From Pelagivirga sediminicola (GTDB lineage: Bacteria; Pseudomonadota; Alphaproteobacteria; Rhodobacterales; Rhodobacteraceae), in contig NZ_QCYH01000001.1 in assembly GCF_003072125.1 (NCBI RefSeq), forward strand, positions 558,001-622,000: DNA of 64,000 bases. Direction: 5' to 3'. The notes below the pieces were generated by a model that was given only the letters and a program-made list of their open reading frames with translations, was not told the origin of the DNA and did not search any database. Shown here one piece after another: positions 9,107 through 16,429 of this stretch. Position numbers and translations under genes: made by a program. Numbering within the stretch: the first letter of the stretch is position 1; each line of letters starts with the position of its first letter.

Positions 9107-10189
9107 CTAGAACAGCGACAGCTGATCGCCCGCCTGCGCAGGCGGGCCGAACAGATCCGTGCGCAGATCGGGCAGCTTGCGCGCGTATCCATAGCGGCGC
9201 AGGGCCGCGGCAAACCTCTGTGCGATCATATCGGCATAAGGACCGGTGCCGCGCATGCGCGTGCCGAACTGGCTGTCATAATCCTTGCCGCCCTGCATGG
9301 CGCGCACATGGCCCATCACGCGTGCCGCGCGATCGGGAAAATGATCCTCCAGCCATTCCACGAACAGCGGCGCCACCTCCAGCGGCAGCCGCAGCATGAC
9401 CCAGCTGGCCGCGATGGCGCCCGCATCGCGCCCGGCCCTGAGCAGCCCCTCGATCTCGTGATCGGTCAGCCCCGGAATGATCGGCGACGTCATGATGCGC
9501 GTCTCGATCCCCGCCTCGCTGAGGCTGCGGATCGTGGCGAGCCGCCGCTGCGGCGTGGGCGCGCGCGGCTCCAGCCGGCGCGACAGGTCCGCGTCCAGCG
9601 TCGTGACCGAAATGCCGACACGCACAAGGCCCCGGCGCGCCATGTCCGACAGGATGTCGATGTCGCGCTCGATCAGCGTGCCCTTGGTCACGATGGCGAC
9701 GGGATGGCCGAAATCGCGCAGCACCTTCAGGCAGTCCCGCAGGATGCCATGCTTTTTCTCGATCGGCTGGTAAGGGTCCGTATTGGTGCCGATCGCGATG
9801 GTGCGCGGCGTATAGGCGCGGTGCCGCAACTCGCGCGCCAGCACCTCGGGCGCCTCGGGCCGCGCGATCAGCCGCGTCTCGAAATCCAGCCCCGCGGACA
9901 TGCCCAGCCACGCATGCGTGGGCCGCGCAAAGCAATAGATGCAGCCATGCTCGCACCCGCGGTAGGGATTGATCGAGCGGTCAAACGGCAGATCGGGCGA
10001 GCGGTTATAGGTGATGATCCGGCGCGGCACCTCCAGCGATACCTGCGTGCGCAGCGGCGGCGCCTCCTGCAGGTCCCATCCGTCTGTCTCATACGCGGTC
10101 TCGCGCGCCTCGAACCGGCCCGCCGCATTGCTGCGCGCCCCGCGTGCGGGTCGCTGCATGCCGAACGGAAAGGTCTGGTGCTGCGCCAT
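9107..10189 (-). CDS. PA0069-family radical SAM protein
   Basis: 360 aa from the ATG at 10189 (MAQHQTFPFGMQRPARG). Radical SAM cluster motif CEHGCIYC (CX3CX2C), followed by a TIM-barrel core. This is the widespread PA0069/SplB-like family of unknown substrate, sometimes guessed to act in DNA or tRNA repair. An extra 15 codons upstream (from 10234) lack conservation and would run into the AT-rich promoter region. It converges on the methyltransferase gene (3 bases between stops) and is divergent from the corrinoid gene. Confidence 0.85.
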   Translation of the reverse strand: MAQHQTFPFGMQRPARGARSNAAGRFEARETAYETDGWDLQEAPPLRTQVSLEVPRRIITYNRSPDLPFDRSINPYRGCEHGCIYCFARPTHAWLGMSAGLDFETRLIARPEAPEVLARELRHRAYTPRTIAIGTNTDPYQPIEKKHGILRDCLKVLRDFGHPVAIVTKGTLIERDIDILSDMARRGLVRVGISVTTLDADLSRRLEPRAPTPQRRLATIRSLSEAGIETRIMTSPIIPGLTDHEIEGLLRAGRDAGAIAASWVMLRLPLEVAPLFVEWLEDHFPDRAARVMGHVRAMQGGKDYDSQFGTRMRGTGPYADMIAQRFAAALRRYGYARKLPDLRTDLFGPPAQAGDQLSLF

Positions 10190-10238
10190 GCAGCCGCTTA
10201 TAGAACAAACTAGGAACATATGCAAGAACACCATAATG

Positions 10239-10250
10239 AATATGCATATT
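10239..10250. promoter_or_regulatory. 12-bp perfect palindrome in a divergent promoter region
   Basis: AATATGCATATT sits in the 212-base gap between the radical SAM gene and the corrinoid protein gene, in a locally AT-rich patch. A partial echo (CATATGCAA) lies about 20 bases upstream. Position and symmetry suit a dimeric regulator; which one is unknown. Confidence 0.4.
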
Positions 10251-10401
10251 TCGAACCTTCCCGCGCCGAATTGCCCGGTGTAAGTCGGTTCAAGCGCGGC
10301 CAGTGTCGCAATTCGCCTAGTGCTTGACGCGCGAATTGACGAAATGGAGCGTATGAAACACAGCGGGCCTGCGGGCCCTGCGATAGCCGGGGGTTTGCAC
10401 C

Positions 10402-11106
10402 ATGTCGGAAGACCAAGACGACATCATCCTTTCCGAACTGGACGATGATGAGCTGGTCCAGCAGATGTTCGACGATCTCTACGATGGCCTCAAAGAGGAG
10501 ATCGAGGAAGGCGTGAACATCCTGCTGGAGCGGGGCTGGGCGCCATATGACGTCCTGACCAAGGCGCTGGTCGGCGGCATGACCATCGTCGGCAAGGATT
10601 TCCGCGACGGGATCCTGTTCGTGCCCGAGGTGCTGCTGGCTGCCAACGCGATGAAGGGCGGCATGTTCATCCTCAAGCCGCTGCTGGTCGAAACCGGCGC
10701 GCCGCGCGTCGGCAAGATGGTCATCGGTACCGTCAAGGGCGACATCCACGACATCGGCAAGAACCTGGTGGCGATGATGATGGAGGGCGCCGGCTTCGAG
10801 GTGGTCGATCTGGGCATCAACAACCCGGTCGAGAATTACCTGAACGCGCTGGAAACCGAAGGCCCCGACATCCTGGGCATGTCCGCCCTGCTGACCACCA
10901 CGATGCCCTACATGAAGGTCGTCATCGACACGATGATCGAACAGGGCATCCGCGACGATTACATCGTTCTGGTCGGCGGCGCCCCCCTCAACGAGGAATT
11001 CGGCAAGGCCATCGGCGCCGACGCCTATTGCCGCGACGCGGCCGTGGCGGTGGAGACCGCCAAGGAATGGGTGGGCCGCAAGCACAACCAGGGCGCCACG
11101 GCCTGA
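10402..11106 (+). CDS. Corrinoid (B12-binding) methyltransferase subunit
   Basis: 234 aa. An acidic N-terminus, then the helical methionine-synthase B12-binding cap (about residues 20-95), then the cobalamin-binding Rossmann domain with the lower-ligand motif GDIHDIGKN (DxHxxG) and downstream SALLTTTM and VGGAPL. It carries the methyl group between a methyl donor domain and the homocysteine methyltransferase. With the gene at 8093 it forms two of the three catalytic parts of a split MetH; the folate-binding part is not visible here. A rho-independent terminator follows at 11135-11162. Confidence 0.93.
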   Translation: MSEDQDDIILSELDDDELVQQMFDDLYDGLKEEIEEGVNILLERGWAPYDVLTKALVGGMTIVGKDFRDGILFVPEVLLAANAMKGGMFILKPLLVETGAPRVGKMVIGTVKGDIHDIGKNLVAMMMEGAGFEVVDLGINNPVENYLNALETEGPDILGMSALLTTTMPYMKVVIDTMIEQGIRDDYIVLVGGAPLNEEFGKAIGADAYCRDAAVAVETAKEWVGRKHNQGATA

Positions 11107-11134
11107 GACCGGCAGCGCCCTCAACAGCTCAAAG

Positions 11135-11162
11135 CGGCCCTCCCCTTTCGGCGGGCCGTTTT
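11135..11162 (+). terminator. Intrinsic terminator after the corrinoid protein gene
   Basis: The 6-bp stem CGGCCC/GGGCCG (11135-11140 with 11153-11158) is followed directly by TTTT. It starts 28 bases after the stop codon. Confidence 0.75.
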
Positions 11163-11287
11163 CGCATCCGGCCCGGCGCCAACGCCCGGCGCACTGGCGC
11201 AAATGGCCCGATCCTGCCGCATTGACGCATGACATCGGCCGGGGGCCCGCGCTACACTCGCCCCATGAAACACCACCGCGATATGCC

Positions 11288-11977
11288 ATGACCGATCAGC
11301 CCCCCGCACCGCGCCTCGATCTGCCAGCCGATGACGTGCTGACGGAAATCGGCATGGACGCCCCGCGCAGCAGCGCCTCGCGCGTCCTGCTGATCGCCTG
11401 CGGTGCGCTCGCGCGCGAGATCCTCGCGCTGATACGTCTGAACGGGTGGGATCACATGACGCTGGTGTGCCTGCCCGCCAAGCTCCACCTTTATCCCGAC
11501 CGCATCGCCGACGCGGTCGAAGAGGCGGTGCTGAAAAACCGCGACCATTTTGCGCGGATCTTTGTCGCCTATGCCGATTGCGGCACCGGCGGGCTGCTCA
11601 AGGCGCGCTGCGATGCACTGGGCGTCGAGATGATCGAGGGTCCGCATTGCTACAGCTTTTTCGAGGGCAACGACAGTTTCGGGCAGCACGAGGATGAGAT
11701 CACGGCCTTCTACCTCACCGATTTCCTCGTCAAGCAATTCGATGCCTTCGTATGGAAGCCGATGGGCCTCGACCGTCATCCCGAATTGCGGGACATGATC
11801 TTCGGCAACTACACCAAACTGGTCTATCAGGCCCAGACCGAAGACCCGGCCCTGCGCGCCAAGGCCGAAGATTGCGCGCGCCGCCTCGGCCTTGAATACG
11901 AGTATCGCTTCACCGGCTATGGCGATCTGAAGACGGCCCTCGCGGCGGTGCCGAAACCGGGCGGCGAAACGCGTTAG
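11288..11977 (+). CDS. DUF1638 domain-containing protein
   Basis: 229 aa from the ATG at 11288 (MTDQPPAPRLDLPADDV); a longer frame from 11222 is less likely because its first codons overlap promoter-like sequence. It shows the DUF1638 core: VLLIACGALAREI near the N-terminus, then CLPAKLHLYPDRI and the conserved cysteine/histidine block YADCGTGG and EGPHCYSFFEG. The family has no proven function but often lies next to corrinoid methyltransferase genes, as it does here. A role in handling or reactivating the corrinoid protein is inference. Confidence 0.85.
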   Translation: MTDQPPAPRLDLPADDVLTEIGMDAPRSSASRVLLIACGALAREILALIRLNGWDHMTLVCLPAKLHLYPDRIADAVEEAVLKNRDHFARIFVAYADCGTGGLLKARCDALGVEMIEGPHCYSFFEGNDSFGQHEDEITAFYLTDFLVKQFDAFVWKPMGLDRHPELRDMIFGNYTKLVYQAQTEDPALRAKAEDCARRLGLEYEYRFTGYGDLKTALAAVPKPGGETR

Positions 11978-12000
11978 GCGCGCCGCTCACGCAGCGCGCC
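11977..12000. terminator. Hairpin at the end of the DUF1638 gene
   Basis: A 7-bp stem (11977-11983 with 11994-12000) begins at the stop codon; the AT-rich repeat motif follows 8 bases later. No T run directly after the stem, so termination is only possible. Confidence 0.35.
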
Positions 12001-12007
12001 CATGCTT

Positions 12008-12030
12008 CATCTTGGGAAAAATACTCAAAT
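12008..12030 (-). repeat. Copy 1 of the recurring intergenic motif
   Basis: Read on the minus strand it is GAGTATTTTTCCCAAGATGAAG. It lies in the convergent gap between DUF1638 and grxD and matches the copy at 19631-19652 in 18 of the first 19 bases. Confidence 0.6.
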
Positions 12031-12074
12031 ACCGCCGCTGCGACACGCGCGCGGCCAGCGGTTTCTGGGCGGCC

Positions 12075-12437
12075 TCAGGCGTTGGCTTCGCGGATCTTGT
12101 CCGCCGCCGCCTTGTCATAGGTGACGCCGTTTTGCTCCAGCAGGGTGTCCAGTTCGCCCGACAGGGTCATCTCGGTGATGATGTCGCAGCCGCCGACGAA
12201 CTCGCCCTTGACGTAAAGCTGGGGGATGGTCGGCCAGTCGGAATATTCCTTGATCCCCTGGCGGATCCCTTCGTCTTCCAGAACGTTCACATCGCTGTAA
12301 TCGATGCCCATGAAGTTCAGCACACCGGCCACGCGGCTGGAGAAGCCGCATTGCGGCATTTCCTTGGTGCCTTTCATGAACAGAACCACGTCCTTGGATT
12401 TGACGGTCTCGTCGATCCGGGTCTTTGCATCTGTCAT
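12075..12437 (-). CDS. grxD: Monothiol glutaredoxin Grx4 family (CGFS type)
   Basis: 120 aa. The active-site CGFS in MPQCGFSSRV and the downstream WPTIPQLY and GGCDI glutathione-binding segments define the CGFS glutaredoxins, which bind a [2Fe-2S] cluster and work with BolA in iron-sulfur trafficking and iron sensing. The ATG at 12437 has GGAG 6 bases upstream; a longer frame to 12518 is unlikely. It follows bolA by 127 bases on the same strand, a common pairing. Confidence 0.96.
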   Translation of the reverse strand: MTDAKTRIDETVKSKDVVLFMKGTKEMPQCGFSSRVAGVLNFMGIDYSDVNVLEDEGIRQGIKEYSDWPTIPQLYVKGEFVGGCDIITEMTLSGELDTLLEQNGVTYDKAAADKIREANA

Positions 12438-12564
12438 TTCCGTCTCCGTTTCCAATCGCGGCATCCTTGGCCGCGCGGCCCGCAGATCATGCAGGCCATG
12501 TTTCAGCAACCCTGCCAAATCCGCGCATCCACCCGGATGCCGCGATTTCGCAGGATGTCATCGA

Positions 12565-12801
12565 TCAATCGGGCGCCCGCGTCGTCAGGGCCAGCGCGTG
12601 CAATTCGCCCGCCGGGCCGTCCATCTTGCCCTTGAGCGCGGCATAGACGGCGCGTTGCTGCTGGACGCGGTTCATCCCCTTGAAGGACGGATCGATCACC
12701 TCGGCCGCGAAATGCGCGCCGTCATTGCCCTGCACGCTCACGCGCGCCTCGGGAAATGCCTCGCGGATCATCGCTTCGATATCGGTGGCGAGAATGGCCA
12801 T
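12565..12801 (-). CDS. BolA family protein
   Basis: 78 aa. The BolA fold is visible: PEARVSVQGNDGAHFAAEVIDPSFKGMNRVQQQR with the conserved RVQQQR-VY helix. Partner of CGFS glutaredoxins in [2Fe-2S] handling. The start at 12801 has GGAGG about 8 bases upstream and fits the family length; the frame open to 12876 is an artefact of high GC. Next to grxD on the same strand. Confidence 0.94.
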   Translation of the reverse strand: MAILATDIEAMIREAFPEARVSVQGNDGAHFAAEVIDPSFKGMNRVQQQRAVYAALKGKMDGPAGELHALALTTRAPD

Positions 12802-12922
12802 CGGCGCCCTCCTGTGCAGCAAGTCCCCCTTGATGTAGAGCGCCACCGGGCCGAGTGCAAGATGCCTGCGCCCCAAACCGCGCCGCTGGCCAGACGCGCA
12901 GGCAGGCCACGCGCCGACGCAG

Positions 12923-13483
12923 TCAGATATCGTCGCCCCGCCGCGTCAATTCGTCGATCAGACTGCGCTGCAGATCGCCGCTGTCACCGCCGCCGAACTG
13001 CAGAGCGCCGCCGGAATAGAGCGTGCCGTAGGTTTGCGCCAATGTCGCCACCTGCGCCAGCCCGGCAATCAGGTGGTCCTTGTCCAGCGTGGGTAATGGA
13101 TGCACGAAAACGGACCACAGGATACCGCGCGCGATCGCATAGCGGCCATCCAGCGCCGCGTCGAAATTGGCCTGCATCAGGCGCGTCAGATCAGCCGCCT
13201 CCAGCCCGTCGGTGCTGCGGATCGGCACCATCGCGCGCAGCCTGCCGGCCTCGGCATCCGCCGTCAGCAGGACGATCTGCCCGCCGACAATCAGCCGCCA
13301 GCCCTTGCCGTGACGCGTCGCGTCCGGATCGAGCGCCGCGACGATCCTGCTCAGCCGTTCCGCGGTCATGGGCCGCATGATTGCGCCCGCCTCGCCTGCC
13401 GCGCGCTCGGCTGTCGCCGCGTGCACCGGCGCCCCCGGAAATACCAGCGCCGCCCAGATCGCCAGCACGAAAATACTACGCAT
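12923..13483 (-). CDS. Secreted YbjN/CesT-like domain protein
   Basis: 186 aa. A Sec signal peptide (MRSIFVLAIWAALVFPGAPVHAA), then a region resembling YbjN and type III secretion chaperone folds: RHGKGWRLIVGGQIVLLTAD, MQANFDAALDGRYAIARGILWSVFVHPL. The ATG at 13483 has AGGAGG four bases upstream and is preferred to the GTG at 13486. Proteins like this occur as single genes in Rhodobacterales without assigned function; an export signal on a YbjN-like domain suggests a periplasmic role. The family call is tentative. Confidence 0.7.
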   Translation of the reverse strand: MRSIFVLAIWAALVFPGAPVHAATAERAAGEAGAIMRPMTAERLSRIVAALDPDATRHGKGWRLIVGGQIVLLTADAEAGRLRAMVPIRSTDGLEAADLTRLMQANFDAALDGRYAIARGILWSVFVHPLPTLDKDHLIAGLAQVATLAQTYGTLYSGGALQFGGGDSGDLQRSLIDELTRRGDDI

Positions 13484-13563
13484 CACGCCTCCTCACCCCC
13501 CGTTCAGATGCATGCCTTCGCGCGGACCCTGCCATTGAGCGCGTGCGATTCCCAACAGCTTGT

Positions 13564-13575
13564 GTAAAATTTTAC
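13564..13575. promoter_or_regulatory. 12-bp AT palindrome in a divergent gap
   Basis: GTAAAATTTTAC is a perfect palindrome in the 174-base gap between the divergent YbjN-like and glycosyltransferase genes. It is the only AT-rich patch there, so it may be an operator or a -10 region. Confidence 0.35.
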
Positions 13576-13657
13576 CCAAAACATCCCGATCTGTGCCGCC
13601 TTGCACGCACCGCGCCGCGGCATCATTATGGCCGCGCAACCCATACGGGCAGGCCAC

Positions 13658-14608
13658 ATGAACCACGCGACCACCTGGGGCCTTGTCTCCACCATCAAGG
13701 CGCCGGCACAGGCGATACTGAACTTTGCCGCGCATCATCTGGATATCGGCGCGCACCGGATCCACGTCTTTCTGGACGAGGATTGCCCGCCGGCCCGCCA
13801 TGCGCTGGCCGCGCATCCGCGCTGCAGCGTCACGGTGACCGATGACGCCTATCGGGCGAAGCGGCGCAAGCGCCCCGATGCGCACCAAGCGCGCCAGACG
13901 GTCAACGCAACGCGCGCCTATCGCCGCAGGCCCGGCGTGGAGTGGCTGGGCCATATCGACGTGGACGAATTCCTCGACCCGTCCGTGCCCCTGGCGGAGC
14001 AGCTGGGCGCCCTGCCCGCAGCCGCGCGCACCGCCCGCATCCGCCCGATCGAGGCGCTGGCCCCACTGCCGGGCGATGAGAATGATGGCGGCACATGGTT
14101 CAAGGCCTGTCATCCGCGCCAGTCCCCGCGCAACGCGCAAACGCAGGAGATATACCCGACCTACGGCGCCCTTCTGAACGGCGGTTTCCTGAGCCATGTC
14201 GCCGGCAAGATCTTCGTGCGCACCGGGCAGGAGGGGGTCAGCCTGCGCATCCACAACGCCTTTGACGATGGCGGCAAGATCGAGAATGAGCATGAGCTCA
14301 CGCAGACGCGGCTCTGCCATTTCCACGCGCCCGGTTGGCAGGATTGGCAGCAGAGCTATCGCTACCGGCTGCAAAGCGGATCGTATCGCGAGGGGTTGAA
14401 GGGCGCCGCTAGCCTGCCGATGACGATGAACGCCCTTTTCCGCGCGATCGAGGCCGACGGCGGCGAGCCGGCGTTGCGTGCGTTCTTCGACGAGGTCTGC
14501 ACCGCCACGCCCGCCTTTCGCGCACGGCTGGATGCGCATGGCCTTCTGCACCGGGCCGATCTGGATCTGGACGCCAAGCGGGCCCGCCATTTCCCGGATG
14601 CCGCCTGA
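13658..14608 (+). CDS. Glycosyltransferase family 2 protein
   Basis: 316 aa from the ATG at 13658 (MNHATTWGLVSTIKAPAQ), which begins the conserved N-terminus; ATGs at 13628 and 13601 are alternatives. The domain is of the Glyco_tranf_2_4 type: HRIHVFLDEDCPP, and the nucleotide-sugar metal motif DVDEF in WLGHIDVDEFLDP. These enzymes add sugars to surface polysaccharides or lipids; acceptor and donor are unknown. It stands alone between a secreted protein gene and the helicase gene. Confidence 0.82.
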   Translation: MNHATTWGLVSTIKAPAQAILNFAAHHLDIGAHRIHVFLDEDCPPARHALAAHPRCSVTVTDDAYRAKRRKRPDAHQARQTVNATRAYRRRPGVEWLGHIDVDEFLDPSVPLAEQLGALPAAARTARIRPIEALAPLPGDENDGGTWFKACHPRQSPRNAQTQEIYPTYGALLNGGFLSHVAGKIFVRTGQEGVSLRIHNAFDDGGKIENEHELTQTRLCHFHAPGWQDWQQSYRYRLQSGSYREGLKGAASLPMTMNALFRAIEADGGEPALRAFFDEVCTATPAFRARLDAHGLLHRADLDLDAKRARHFPDAA

Positions 14609-14625
14609 TCCGCCCACGGCGTCCT

Positions 14626-14645
14626 GCGGCGGCAACAATCGCCGC
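14626..14645 (+). terminator. Stem-loop after the glycosyltransferase gene
   Basis: GCGGCG (14626-14631) pairs with CGCCGC (14640-14645) across an 8-base loop, 18 bases after the stop. No strong T run; weak terminator at best. Confidence 0.35.
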
Positions 14646-14656
14646 ATGGCGCCATT

Positions 14657-14788
14657 TGATTGACCATTCACCCCGATTTGGGGTAAACGCGCCGGAGGGG
14701 TCCCTTCATGCGGAGAACCGCAGGGCCATACGGGTCCGGACCCGATCAGACGTACGGGCCAAGTCGTGTCCGTAAGCTACGGATACAC
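14657..14788 (+). promoter_or_regulatory. Palindrome-rich promoter and leader of the RNA helicase gene
   Basis: In order: a -35-like TTGACC (14660-14665), an inverted repeat ACCCC-GATTT-GGGGT (14670-14684), a perfect 14-bp palindrome CGGGTCCGGACCCG (14731-14744), and TCCGTA-AGC-TACGGA (14769-14783) ending 5 bases before the ATG. The last hairpin would occupy the ribosome binding region, so temperature or helicase-dependent control of translation is plausible. Confidence 0.5.
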
Positions 14789-16324
14789 ATGACCAAATTT
14801 TCCGATTTGAATCTGAACCCCAAGGTTCTCAAGGCTGTCGAAGAGGCAGGCTATACCAGCCCCACCCCCATTCAGGCGGGGGCGATTCCCCCCGCGCTGG
14901 AGGGCCGCGACGTTCTGGGCATCGCGCAGACCGGCACCGGCAAGACGGCGGGCTTCGTCCTGCCGATGCTGTCGCTTCTGGCCCGCGGTCGCGCCCGCGC
15001 GCGCATGCCACGAAGCCTCGTGCTGTGTCCCACGCGCGAGCTGGCCGCGCAGGTGGCCGAGAATTTCGACACCTATTCCAAGCACCTCAAGCTGACCAAG
15101 GCCCTTCTTATCGGCGGCGTCAGCTTCAAGGAGCAGGACAAGCTGATCGACAAGGGCGTTGACGTCCTGATCGCCACACCCGGCCGCCTTCTGGATCATT
15201 TCGAGCGCGGCAAGCTGCTTTTGACCGGCGTGCAGATCATGGTCGTGGACGAGGCCGACCGCATGCTGGACATGGGCTTCATTCCAGATATCGAGCGGAT
15301 CTTCGCGCTCACCCCGTTCACTCGCCAGACGCTGTTCTTCTCGGCCACCATGGCGCCCGAGATCGAGCGGATCACCAACACCTTCCTCAGCTCGCCCGAG
15401 CGCGTCGAGGTCGCCCGTCAGGCCACCGCCAGCGAGACGATCGAGCAGGGCGTCGTCATGTTCAAAGGCTCGCGCCGCGACCGCGAGGCCAGCGAAAAGC
15501 GCAAGGTGCTGCGCATGATGATCGACGGCGAGGGCGAAAAACTGACCAACGCCATCGTCTTTTGCAATCGCAAGCTTGATGTCGATACGGTCTCCAAATC
15601 CTTGAAAAAGCACGGATATGACGCCGCGCCCATCCATGGCGACCTGGACCAGAGCCAGCGAACCCGCACGCTTGACGGCTTTCGCGCGGGCGATCTGCGC
15701 ATTCTCGTGGCCTCGGACGTGGCCGCGCGCGGGCTGGATGTTCCGGCCGTCAGCCATGTGTTCAATTTCGACGTGCCGTCCCATCCCGAGGATTACGTGC
15801 ACCGCATCGGCCGCACCGGCCGCGCGGGCCGCGATGGCAAGGCGATGATGATCTGCGTGCCGAAAGACGAAAAGAACATGGCCGCGATCGAGGCGTTGAT
15901 CCAGAAGGACATCCCGCGTTTGGACAATCCGCTGGGCGGCACAGCAGACGCGCCCCAAGAGCAGCCGACGGCAGAGACGGCCCCCAGCGAGGCGCCCAAG
16001 CCCCGCCGCTCGCGCAGCCGCCGCAAACCCGACAGCGCCGACGAATCTGCCGCCGCGCCGCAACAGGCCGAACCGCAGCAGGACACGCCCAGAAAAAGCA
16101 GCGCTGACGCGGCGCCGCAACAGCAGCACGCGCAGCCCGAAGCGCGGCCCGAGCCCCAGCCCGCCGATCAGCCCCAGCAGGACAGCAAATCCAGCCGCTC
16201 GCGCAGTCGTGGCGGGCGTGGTCGCTCCGGCAATGGCAACGGCGGCGGCGACAAGGTCGTCGGCATGGGCGATCACATGCCCAGCTTCATCGCCCTCAGC
16301 TTTGACGAGCGGCGCACCGGCTGA
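14789..16324 (+). CDS. DEAD-box ATP-dependent RNA helicase (RhlE-like)
   Basis: 511 aa. All core motifs are present: Q motif TSPTPIQ, motif I AQTGTGKT, Ia PTRELAAQV, TPGRLLD, II DEAD, III SAT, V ARGLD, VI HRIGRTGRAG. The core (about residues 1-375) is followed by a Gln/Pro/Ser/Arg-rich disordered tail with SRSRRKP and GGRGRSGNGNGGG-type RNA-binding repeats, as in RhlE/CsdA-type helicases for ribosome assembly and cold-shock RNA unwinding. The start at 14789 (MTKFSDLNLNPK) is the family start; the longer frame to 14708 crosses palindromes. A strong terminator follows. Confidence 0.95.
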   Translation: MTKFSDLNLNPKVLKAVEEAGYTSPTPIQAGAIPPALEGRDVLGIAQTGTGKTAGFVLPMLSLLARGRARARMPRSLVLCPTRELAAQVAENFDTYSKHLKLTKALLIGGVSFKEQDKLIDKGVDVLIATPGRLLDHFERGKLLLTGVQIMVVDEADRMLDMGFIPDIERIFALTPFTRQTLFFSATMAPEIERITNTFLSSPERVEVARQATASETIEQGVVMFKGSRRDREASEKRKVLRMMIDGEGEKLTNAIVFCNRKLDVDTVSKSLKKHGYDAAPIHGDLDQSQRTRTLDGFRAGDLRILVASDVAARGLDVPAVSHVFNFDVPSHPEDYVHRIGRTGRAGRDGKAMMICVPKDEKNMAAIEALIQKDIPRLDNPLGGTADAPQEQPTAETAPSEAPKPRRSRSRRKPDSADESAAAPQQAEPQQDTPRKSSADAAPQQQHAQPEARPEPQPADQPQQDSKSSRSRSRGGRGRSGNGNGGGDKVVGMGDHMPSFIALSFDERRTG

Positions 16325-16357
16325 CGCCAGCCCTTCCCCCGCTTTCAAAACGCATGA

Positions 16358-16387
16358 CGCCCCGGCCCTTTTGGACCGGGGCGTTTT
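16358..16387 (+). terminator. Intrinsic terminator after the RNA helicase gene
   Basis: CGCCCCGG (16358-16365) pairs with CCGGGGCG (16376-16383), followed by TTTT. It lies in the convergent gap with rnj. Confidence 0.85.
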
Positions 16388-16429
16388 GCTTTGCGTGGCG
16401 CGCCCCGATCAAGATCCGGAGCGCATGCG

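Noticed and set aside
10251..10401. Possible cobalamin or SAM/SAH riboswitch before the corrinoid gene
   Set aside because: No recognisable conserved core; only a short GGGCC-TGCG-GGCCC hairpin is visible near 10364.
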